A stretch of 64,000 bases of DNA, from contig CAXUJK010000004.1 in NCBI GenBank assembly GCA_964251385.1, positions 62,001 through 126,000 of the forward strand, in the 5' to 3' direction. The notes below the pieces were generated by a model. It saw nothing but the letters and a program-made list of their open reading frames with translations. It ran no database searches and was not told the DNA's origin. Position numbers and translations under genes: made by a program. The DNA comes from CADCVW01 sp964251385. GTDB taxonomy: Bacteria > Pseudomonadota > Alphaproteobacteria > Sphingomonadales > Sphingomonadaceae. Shown here one piece after another: positions 41,503 to 47,924 of this stretch. The first letter of the stretch is position 1. Every line of letters starts with the position of its first letter.

Positions 41503-42387
41503 GTGAGCGACGTGCTTGCCCGGCTCGTCGCGGACGAACTCGCCCAGCCTGTCGACTCGCGCGTCGTCGCGATGGCGGAGGCGCTCGCGGCGCAATACCC
41601 CCATGCCGCACGCGCGGTCCTGTTCTACGGGTCGTGCCTGCGTTCGGCGGAGCTCGATGGACAGATGCTCGACTTCTACCTGATCGTCTCCAGCTACCGC
41701 GCCGCCTACGGCAAAAGCTGGCTCGCGACCGCCAACCGGCTGATCCCGCCCAACGTCTTTCCTTTCGCGCACAACGGCTTGACGGCGAAGTTTGCGGTGC
41801 TGAGCGAGGAAGACTTTGCGCGCGAGTGCGGGCCGGACGCGCGCAGCGTTTCGGTGTGGGCGCGCTTCGCGCAGCCCGCCCGGCTGGTCTGGACCAGGGA
41901 CCGCGCGGCGGGGGACGCCGCAGTCACGGCCATCGCCGCGGCTGCGCCGACCTTGCTGGGCCTGGCGCTGCCTCTCGGCGAAGGCGGTCACGTTTTGGAA
42001 ACATGGAAGCGCGGTTTCTCAATGACGTACGGGGCGGAGTTGAGAGCCGAACGCAGCGATCGTTCGGCATCGATCGTCGACGCCGATCCCGAACGCTACC
42101 GGCGCTGCGGGGAAGCGGCTCTGGCAGGCATTGACCGGACGCGTGCGCCGGACGCGAGGACGGCGACGGCGCGTTGGAAGCGGCTGCAGCGGCGCGGCAA
42201 GAGGCTGTCCGTCCTGCGTCTCGCCAAGGCGAGCTTCACCTTCGCCGGCGGCATCGACTACCTGGCATGGAAAGTGTCGCGCCATTCGGGCGTGCCGGTC
42301 GTGATCCGACCGTGGCACCGGCGTTTCCCGCTCCTGGCGGCCGTTGCGCTGGTGCCGAGGCTGCTTGCGAAAGGAGCGGTTCGGTAG
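41503..42387 (+). CDS. Nucleotidyltransferase-fold protein in the sphingolipid region
   Basis: This 294-residue protein has a segment VLFYGSCLRSAELDGQMLDF at about residues 43-62. The GS followed by DxxxDF pattern is that of the pol-beta-type nucleotidyltransferase fold and recalls TAM41/MMP37 CDP-diacylglycerol synthases. A long helical C-terminal half follows, with a basic stretch (WKRLQRRGKRLS) and one weakly hydrophobic end. GTG 41503 starts it, 10 nt after the lipid kinase gene. Coupled to a ceramide-kinase-like gene, it could activate a phospholipid or ceramide phosphate for head group attachment; this is inference. It ends 1 nt from the spt stop. Confidence 0.55.
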   Translation: MSDVLARLVADELAQPVDSRVVAMAEALAAQYPHAARAVLFYGSCLRSAELDGQMLDFYLIVSSYRAAYGKSWLATANRLIPPNVFPFAHNGLTAKFAVLSEEDFARECGPDARSVSVWARFAQPARLVWTRDRAAGDAAVTAIAAAAPTLLGLALPLGEGGHVLETWKRGFSMTYGAELRAERSDRSASIVDADPERYRRCGEAALAGIDRTRAPDARTATARWKRLQRRGKRLSVLRLAKASFTFAGGIDYLAWKVSRHSGVPVVIRPWHRRFPLLAAVALVPRLLAKGAVR

Positions 42388-42388
42388 C

Positions 42389-43651
42389 TTAGGAGATCAG
42401 TCCGGTCGCGCGGCCGGCGTTGGCGAACAATTGCAAGATTTCGTCGACTTGTTCCGAACGATGCTCGGCGCACAGCGAGCAGCGCAGCAGGAACGTGCCC
42501 GCGGGAGTCGCGGGCGGGCGGGCCATGTTGACGTACAGCCCGGACTCAAGAAGCGCCTGCCACATCATGACCGTCGTTTGTTGGTCCGGGATCATGACCG
42601 CGATGATCGCGGACTGCGGGGTGTCCGTGCCGAGCGTGAAGCCGAGCTCGCGCAGCCCGTCGTGGAGGCGGCGGCTGTTTTCCCACAGATGCGCGCGCTT
42701 GGGACCCGCGTTCATGAGCTTGCGGATCGAGGTTGCGGCGGTGGCGACGACGGAGGGGGGCAAAGAGGCCGTGAAGACGTAGGGGCGGCAGACGAGGCGC
42801 ATGACCTCGAACTTGGGATGGTTGGAGACGCAGAAGCCGCCCACCGTGCCGACCGACTTGGAGAACGTGCCGATGATGAAGTCGACGTCGTCCGTCACCC
42901 CTTCCTGTTCGGCGACGCCGCGGCCGTGCTCGCCGAAGAAGCCCATCGAATGCGCCTCGTCGACGAGGATCATCGCGTCGTGTCGACGCGCGACCGCGAC
43001 CATTTCCTTCAACGGCGCGATGTCGCCGAGCATCGAGTAGACGCCCTCGAGGATGACGAGCTTGCCCGCTTCCTTGGGAAGCCGTGCGAGGCGCTTGCCC
43101 AGGTCCTCTACGCTGTTGTGGCGGAAACGGACGACCTGCGCGTTGCCTAAGGCACAGCCATCGTAGATCGACGCGTGGCTGTCCGCGTCGAGGACGATGT
43201 AGTCGTCCTTGCCCGCGAGCGTCGAGATGATGCCGAGATTGGCCTGGTACCCGGTCGAGAAGACCATCGCGTGGTCCATGTCGTAGAATTCGCGCAGAGC
43301 GTCCTCGCATTCGCGGTGGCCCTGGTAGGTGCCGTTGAGGACGCGCGACCCCGTGGTGCCGGAGCCGAACTCGTCGAGCGCGCGCTTGCCCGCCGCGATG
43401 ACGTCGGGGTCGAAGGTCATCCCCATGTAATTGTAGGTGCCCAGCAAAATCGTCTTGCGTCCGTTGATTATGGCCTCGGTGGGCGAGAGCACTTCGTCCA
43501 TGACGATCGAGAACGGATCGCGGACGCCCGTGTCGAGCAGCGCCTGTCGTTCGGCGATCAACGGGTCGAACTTGGACATGAGATCGTGCCCGCCGGGACC
43601 GGTGGCGAGGTCGACCTGTGGATCGTCCGGGGTGAGGGCGGCTTCGGTCAT
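42389..43651 (-). CDS. spt: Serine palmitoyltransferase
   Basis: This PLP-dependent alpha-oxoamine synthase condenses serine with palmitoyl thioester to 3-ketodihydrosphingosine, the first committed step of sphingolipid synthesis. The product has 420 residues, the same length as the well-known soluble Sphingomonas paucimobilis enzyme. Motifs are NYMGMTFDPDV, GTTGSRVLNGTYQGH, ILVDEAHSMGFFGEHGRG (cofactor-stacking and Asp-Glu-Ala-His), and FIIGTFSKSVGTVGGF with the PLP lysine. ATG 43651 is chosen; the frame continues upstream only through a palindromic repeat and the ACP gene. It lies downstream of acp in the same operon. Confidence 0.95.
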   Translation of the reverse strand: MTEAALTPDDPQVDLATGPGGHDLMSKFDPLIAERQALLDTGVRDPFSIVMDEVLSPTEAIINGRKTILLGTYNYMGMTFDPDVIAAGKRALDEFGSGTTGSRVLNGTYQGHRECEDALREFYDMDHAMVFSTGYQANLGIISTLAGKDDYIVLDADSHASIYDGCALGNAQVVRFRHNSVEDLGKRLARLPKEAGKLVILEGVYSMLGDIAPLKEMVAVARRHDAMILVDEAHSMGFFGEHGRGVAEQEGVTDDVDFIIGTFSKSVGTVGGFCVSNHPKFEVMRLVCRPYVFTASLPPSVVATAATSIRKLMNAGPKRAHLWENSRRLHDGLRELGFTLGTDTPQSAIIAVMIPDQQTTVMMWQALLESGLYVNMARPPATPAGTFLLRCSLCAEHRSEQVDEILQLFANAGRATGLIS

Positions 43652-43673
43652 ACTTAATTCCAAGACCCCAAAG

Positions 43674-43748
43674 GTCGTTCGTCCCGAGTGTAAACGAGGG
43701 GCGTCCGTGCGGGTGACACGCCCCTCGTTTACACTCGGGACGAACGAC
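43674..43748. repeat. Palindromic repeat between acp and spt
   Basis: This is a near-perfect palindrome. The arms GTCGTTCGTCCCGAGTGTAA and its complement flank a 14-nt centre, with inner arms ACGAGGGGCGT/ACGCCCCTCGT. It begins a few bases after the acp stop and would form a very strong hairpin in the acp-spt mRNA, possibly tuning expression of spt relative to acp. Confidence 0.88.
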
Positions 43749-43752
43749 GTAA

Positions 43753-43983
43753 CTAAGCGGACTTCAACTTCTGTACAGCTTCGGCAAGCTGCCCCACCGT
43801 TTCGATGTCCGCCTGCATGTTCATCGTGATCGTGACGTCGAACTCGTCCTCCACGTTGGCGACGAAGTCGAGCACGGTCAGGCTGTCCCACTCCAGATCG
43901 TTCTGGAAGCTGGTCGCGTCGGTGACCGCGACCCCCTTTTTATTGAACGGCTCGATCAGCGCGGCGATGCGGTCGTATGTCAT
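43753..43983 (-). CDS. Acyl carrier protein dedicated to serine palmitoyltransferase
   Basis: This 76-residue ACP has the phosphopantetheine serine in the motif DLEWDSLTVLDF, in which a Trp precedes the DSL triplet. That variation is seen in sphingolipid-associated ACPs (for example the AcpSPT of Sphingomonas wittichii). The acidic helix VANVEDEFDVTITM follows. ATG 43983 is used; GTG 43992 is an alternative. Its place between cerR-like and spt supports supply of acyl-ACP to the serine palmitoyltransferase. Confidence 0.9.
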   Translation of the reverse strand: MTYDRIAALIEPFNKKGVAVTDATSFQNDLEWDSLTVLDFVANVEDEFDVTITMNMQADIETVGQLAEAVQKLKSA

Positions 43984-44006
43984 GGCCCACACTTAGGCAC
44001 GCCGGG

Positions 44007-44921
44007 TCAGCGTAGCCAGCCCTCGCGCAGATACCAGTCCGCCGTAGCCTTCAGGCCCGCGGGCGTGCGTACGCGCGGGCGCCAAAGCTGGATGGGCGGG
44101 CGCGAGGTTGCGCTTACCACCCAATCGGGATGGAGGAAGTAGCGGACCTTGTCCGCCGTCAGCTTGGCCTTGCCACCGCGAAAAAGCCGGTCGAGTCTGG
44201 ATGCGGTCGCCAGGACGCGGCCGCTCAGCGGGATCGGCCTTGCCCGCCGCCCGAAGGCGCGGCCGAGCAGGCCGGCGAAGTGGCGGTGGTCCCATCCGCC
44301 CTTCGTCCCGTCGTCCGGCTCGTAGGTCCGCGACCATGCTTCGTCGCTGTCCAGGACGGACAACAGGAGGTGGCACAGGTCGCTGACCTCGATCACAGAG
44401 AAGCGGCCGCCGGGCGGCAGCAGGACGAAGCCTCGCCTCGCCATCTTGAACAGGTCGAGCGTCTCGCGGTCGCCGGGGCCGTACACCGCGGGCGGGCGCA
44501 CGATCGTCCAGGCGAGCCCGGACGCGCGCACGAGCAGTTCCGATCGCGCCTTTGACCACCCGTAATCGGACAGGTCGGGCTCGCGCGCGGCGAGCGAGGA
44601 GACATGGACGAAGCGGCGGACGTTGGCGGCCTTGGCGGCCTCGACCATGGCGAGCGTGCCCAAGGCGTTGCCGGCCTCGAACCCGGCGCGGTCGGGGGCG
44701 CTGATCACGCCCGCGATGTGGACGACGGCGTCCGACCCGCGCGCGAGTTCAACCAGGCTTTCGGGGTCGTGGAGCGCGCCCGCGACCCATGTGACGCCTT
44801 CGCGCGGAGCCTGGTCGCGGCGGGTGAGCGCGCGGACATGCAGGCCTGCGTCCAGCGCGAGGTCGATCAGGCGTGACCCGACGAAGCCGGTCCCACCCGT
44901 CACGGCGATCGTCGCGATCAT
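44007..44921 (-). CDS. NAD(P)-dependent epimerase/dehydratase-family reductase, CerR-like
   Basis: This 304-residue atypical short-chain dehydrogenase has the N-terminal Rossmann motif IAVTGGTGFVGSRLIDLAL and the catalytic YGWSKARSE (YxxxK) at about residues 118-126, with HVSSLAA before it. In Caulobacter the 3-ketosphinganine/ketoceramide reductase CerR is encoded beside spt and acp and belongs to this family. The ATG overlaps the obgE stop by 4 nt. The open frame upstream to 45518 is a shadow of obgE. Role as CerR is inferred from family and synteny; other epimerase-family functions cannot be excluded by sequence alone. Confidence 0.7.
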   Translation of the reverse strand: MIATIAVTGGTGFVGSRLIDLALDAGLHVRALTRRDQAPREGVTWVAGALHDPESLVELARGSDAVVHIAGVISAPDRAGFEAGNALGTLAMVEAAKAANVRRFVHVSSLAAREPDLSDYGWSKARSELLVRASGLAWTIVRPPAVYGPGDRETLDLFKMARRGFVLLPPGGRFSVIEVSDLCHLLLSVLDSDEAWSRTYEPDDGTKGGWDHRHFAGLLGRAFGRRARPIPLSGRVLATASRLDRLFRGGKAKLTADKVRYFLHPDWVVSATSRPPIQLWRPRVRTPAGLKATADWYLREGWLR

Positions 44922-45949
44922 AGGGGCGACCAGTCGCCTTCCGCCGCGCGCGCTTCCTTCGCGGTCGGGCCGAGCCGCGCGACAACTTCGTTCAGCAGCG
45001 CGGGCATGCCGTCGCCCGTCGCGCCGGACAGCCGCATCGGTTCCGTACCGCTGAGCTTGGTCAACCTCTTCGCCAATGCTGTAACGCTGCGCGTGGGCAC
45101 CGCGTCGATCTTGTTGATGACCACGATCTCGTCCTTGTCGACCAGGTCCGCGCCGTACGCATCGAGTTCGCTCCGAACGATCTCGTACGCGTCGACCGGA
45201 TCGTCGCCTGTCGCATCGACGAGGTGGATGAGCACGCGGCAGCGTTCGATGTGGCCCAGGAAGCGATCGCCGACACCGGCCCCTTCCGCCGCGCCCTCGA
45301 TCAGGCCGGGAATGTCGGCGAGAACGAATTCGCGCCCGTGCACGGTGACGACCCCGAGCTGCGGGCGCAGCGTGGTGAACGGGTAGTCGCCGACCTTCGC
45401 GCGCGCGTTGCTGACCGTGTTGAGGAAGGTCGACTTGCCCGCGTTGGGCAGCCCGACGAGCCCCGCGTCCGCCAACAACTTGAGCCGCAGCCAAACCCAG
45501 CGTTCCTCGCCCGGCCACCCGGTCCCGTGCTGTCGCGGCGCGCGGTTGGTCGACGTCTTGAACGTCAGGTTGCCGCGCCCGCCGTCGCCGCCGCGCAGGA
45601 ACACCTCGGTCTGGCCGGCACGGGTGAAGTCCGCGAGCACATGCTCCTTGTCGTCCGAGATGATCTGCGTTCCGATCGGCACCTTGATGACCAAGTCCTC
45701 GCCGCCCGCGCCGGTCCGGTTGGAGCCGGACCCGCCCTTGCCGCGGGCTGCGCGGAAATGCTGCGTGTAGCGGAAGTCGATGAGCGTGTTCAGGCCCTCG
45801 ACAGCCGTGAAGACGATGTCGCCGCCCTTGCCCCCGTTGCCGCCGTCCGGCCCACCATATTCGATATACTTCTCCCGCCGGAACGACACCGCGCCGGGAC
45901 CGCCGTCACCGGAGGACAGGTAGACTTTGGCTTGATCGAGGAAATGCAT
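44918..45949 (-). CDS. obgE: GTPase ObgE/CgtA
   Basis: This essential GTPase acts in 50S ribosome assembly and stress signalling. The 343-residue product has the glycine-rich Obg fold (GGPDGGNGGKGGDI and AARGKGGSGSNRTG), the G1 motif GLPNAGKSTFLN, G3 DIPGLIEG, and G4 NKID. It lacks the long acidic C-terminal extension of E. coli ObgE. It overlaps the CerR-like gene, so the sphingolipid operon is coupled to a core cellular gene. Confidence 0.96.
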   Translation of the reverse strand: MHFLDQAKVYLSSGDGGPGAVSFRREKYIEYGGPDGGNGGKGGDIVFTAVEGLNTLIDFRYTQHFRAARGKGGSGSNRTGAGGEDLVIKVPIGTQIISDDKEHVLADFTRAGQTEVFLRGGDGGRGNLTFKTSTNRAPRQHGTGWPGEERWVWLRLKLLADAGLVGLPNAGKSTFLNTVSNARAKVGDYPFTTLRPQLGVVTVHGREFVLADIPGLIEGAAEGAGVGDRFLGHIERCRVLIHLVDATGDDPVDAYEIVRSELDAYGADLVDKDEIVVINKIDAVPTRSVTALAKRLTKLSGTEPMRLSGATGDGMPALLNEVVARLGPTAKEARAAEGDWSPL

Positions 45950-45969
45950 GACGGCTCGGGATTTTGACT

Positions 45970-46040
45970 CGTTCGTCCCGAGTGAAAACGAGGGGCGCGG
46001 AGTGCGACGGGACGCCCCTCGTTTTCACTCGGGACGAACG
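45970..46040. repeat. Palindromic repeat upstream of obgE
   Basis: The arms CGTTCGTCCCGAGTGAAAA + CGAGGGGCG and their exact complement surround a 15-nt centre. It is the same family as the elements at 43674-43748, 50611-50697 and inside murD. It lies between the GNAT stop and the obgE start. Confidence 0.9.
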
Positions 46041-46095
46041 GGGAGGGGGAGCCGCGGGCTTTACGCGAGAGCGCGCGGTTTTGCCACCCCCGCGA

Positions 46096-46647
46096 CTAGG
46101 CCGCGATCAGCTCGCGTCGGTCTGTCGGGCTTGCGGAGGACAGCTCCAACCGAAAAGGCGCGAAGCGCACGTCTTCTCCGCGCGCTTGGCTATGATGAAA
46201 ACGGGTCTCGCCCGTCGCCGAAAACCCAAGCTTTTCAAGCACGCGTCCGGACGCGGGATTGTCGACGAAGTGGCCCGACACGATCGTCCGCAACCGCAAC
46301 GCGTCGCGCGCGACCGCCAGAGCCGCGTGCCCGGCTTCGGTCGCAAGCCCGCGGTTCCAGCATCGGCTTGCGATCCAGTAGCCCAGCTCAACCTCGCGCT
46401 CGTTGGTTGCGGAGAACCCGATCGCGCCCACCAGCTCGGGCGGCTGCTCGGTGCGCAGGAAGATCAGGAAGTTCGGCAGGGTGGCATCGACGCGCGCCAG
46501 ATGCGCCTCCGCGTCGCGCACTCCGTAGGGCCACGGTGCCGTCGCGAGATTGCGGACGATACGCTCCTCGCCGATCGCCCCCGCCAGAGCAGGCGCGTCG
46601 TCGGCCCAGCCGGGCCGCAGCAGCAATCGTTCCGTCCGCGCGAACAT
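46096..46647 (-). CDS. GNAT-family N-acetyltransferase (RimJ/RimL type)
   Basis: This 183-residue protein starts MFARTERLLLRPGWADD, typical of the acetyltransf_3/RimJ-RimL group, and continues with VGAIGFSATNEREVELGYWI and the acetyl-CoA loop RCWNRGLATEAGHA, then NPASGRVLEKLGFSATG. ATG 46647 has a GAGGAGA ribosome binding site 6 nt upstream; the frame extends to 46749 without support. The acceptor (protein N-terminus or small molecule) is unknown. It is upstream of obgE on the same strand. Confidence 0.87.
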   Translation of the reverse strand: MFARTERLLLRPGWADDAPALAGAIGEERIVRNLATAPWPYGVRDAEAHLARVDATLPNFLIFLRTEQPPELVGAIGFSATNEREVELGYWIASRCWNRGLATEAGHAALAVARDALRLRTIVSGHFVDNPASGRVLEKLGFSATGETRFHHSQARGEDVRFAPFRLELSSASPTDRRELIAA

Positions 46648-46715
46648 GGTCGTCTCCTCGGTCGGCAGTGACACTTCGCGGTGACACGGCGACGACATGG
46701 GTTGGGGGAGACATG

Positions 46716-46758
46716 AAAAAGGAGACGGATCGCCCCTTTTCGGTGGCAACCCGTCTCC
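46716..46758 (-). terminator. Rho-independent terminator after rpmA
   Basis: The stem GGAGACGG/CCGTCTCC (8 bp, 22-nt loop) is followed on the minus strand by TTTTT (complement of 46716-46720). It ends the rplU-rpmA transcript about 60-100 nt after rpmA. Confidence 0.75.
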
Positions 46759-46818
46759 CTCGGTTGGACATTCGATGTCCCGGGCTGCCCTCGTGGGCCG
46801 GCCCGTTATCGGCCGACC

Positions 46819-47121
46819 TTATTCCGCTGCGACCGCTTCCGTAAGAACGGCCGGCATGTTGTCCCGGCCCGTCGCGTCGACCGCGACGAACTTGCGGCCG
46901 AGCTTGCCGTCCTTGAACTGCACGCGGCCTTCGATCAGCGCGAACAACGTGTGGTCCTTGCCCATGCCGACGCCCGCGCCGGGGTACACTTTCGTGCCGC
47001 GCTGGCGCACGATGATGTTGCCGGGGATGACGGTCTCGCCGCCGAACTTCTTGACGCCGAGACGGCGCCCCGCGCTGTCGCGGCCGTTGCGGGAAGACCC
47101 GCCTGCTTTCTTGTGTGCCAT
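46819..47121 (-). CDS. rpmA: 50S ribosomal protein bL27
   Basis: bL27 lies at the peptidyl-transferase centre and stabilises tRNA ends. The 100-residue product begins MAHKKAGGSSRNGRDSAGRR and has FGGETVIPGNIIVRQRGTKV, both highly conserved. It is about 12-15 residues longer than E. coli bL27, with a C-terminal extension. It follows rplU by 5 nt. Confidence 0.97.
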   Translation of the reverse strand: MAHKKAGGSSRNGRDSAGRRLGVKKFGGETVIPGNIIVRQRGTKVYPGAGVGMGKDHTLFALIEGRVQFKDGKLGRKFVAVDATGRDNMPAVLTEAVAAE

Positions 47122-47126
47122 GGAAC

Positions 47127-47708
47127 TTAGCTTTCCGTCGTCTTGTCGGTGGATGCAGGTGTGTCGGTCATCGCGCTTGTCGCACCCTCGACCTTCAACG
47201 GCTCCTGCGGCTGCGGATCGGGCGACGCGACGGGAGCCGCGGCCTTCTTCGCGCGGGGCTTCTTGGCGACGGGCGCGGTGTCGGCCACGTCGCCCATGTT
47301 GGTCGTCACGTCCATCGGCGCTGCCCGCGCGCCGGCATCCGCGGACGTGACCTCGACCGAACCCGTCGCCGGCGCGGCATCGACCGTCTTGGCCTGCGGC
47401 ACGTACTTGTCGTCGCCGACGCCGGTGATGCGCAGGATCGTGTGCTGCTGGCGATGGCCGTTCTTGCGGCGGTAGTTGTGGCGGCGGCGCTTCTTGAAGA
47501 CGATGACCTTGTCGGCCTTGGCCTGCGCGATGATCTCGGCGGTCACCGACAGACTGCCGGCGTCGCGGACTTCGGAGCCGGAACCCGCGAACAGGACGTC
47601 GCCCAGCGCGACGACGTCGCCCGCGGCGCCCGCCATCTTTTCGACGACGATCTTGTCTCCGGCGGCAACGCGATACTGCTTGCCGCCCGTGCGCACGACT
47701 GCGAACAT
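47127..47708 (-). CDS. rplU: 50S ribosomal protein bL21 with a long C-terminal extension
   Basis: Residues 1-103 form the usual bL21 (start MFAVVRTGGKQYRVAAGDK, RRRRHNYRRKNGHRQQHT). The protein then continues for about 90 residues in a low-complexity region rich in Ala, Pro, Thr and Lys, with a basic patch KKPRAKKAAAP, for a total of 193 residues. Extended bL21 tails occur in some alphaproteobacteria; the role is unknown. ATG 47708 is the family start, although the frame is open to 47747. Confidence 0.93.
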   Translation of the reverse strand: MFAVVRTGGKQYRVAAGDKIVVEKMAGAAGDVVALGDVLFAGSGSEVRDAGSLSVTAEIIAQAKADKVIVFKKRRRHNYRRKNGHRQQHTILRITGVGDDKYVPQAKTVDAAPATGSVEVTSADAGARAAPMDVTTNMGDVADTAPVAKKPRAKKAAAPVASPDPQPQEPLKVEGATSAMTDTPASTDKTTES

Positions 47709-47747
47709 GGCTTGGGTCACTCTTGTGAAAACTGTGTGTCCGCGCAT

Positions 47748-47775
47748 GCCGAACAGGCCGCGAGGGATGTTCGGC
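47748..47775 (-). promoter_or_regulatory. Hairpin in the rplU-rpmA leader
   Basis: A perfect 8-bp inverted repeat GCCGAACA/TGTTCGGC with a 12-nt loop, extended by GCAT/ATGC beyond a bulge, lies about 40 nt upstream of the rplU start. Leaders of ribosomal protein operons often carry autoregulatory structures, so this is a candidate, not an established element. The 216-nt region 47709-47924 also carries the divergent promoter of the TonB receptor gene. Confidence 0.4.
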
Positions 47776-47924
47776 GCTATGCCAAGGGTCTCCGACTGTC
47801 AACCGCGCCGCCTTGTTGCGCCGCAACAACAGCTTGTCACCAAAGTGCAGCATTCGGCCGGAAAGCCTTGGGTGCACGGCGGACAAGCCCGTAAGCACGA
47901 CGCGTTACATACGGAGCGCACGTC

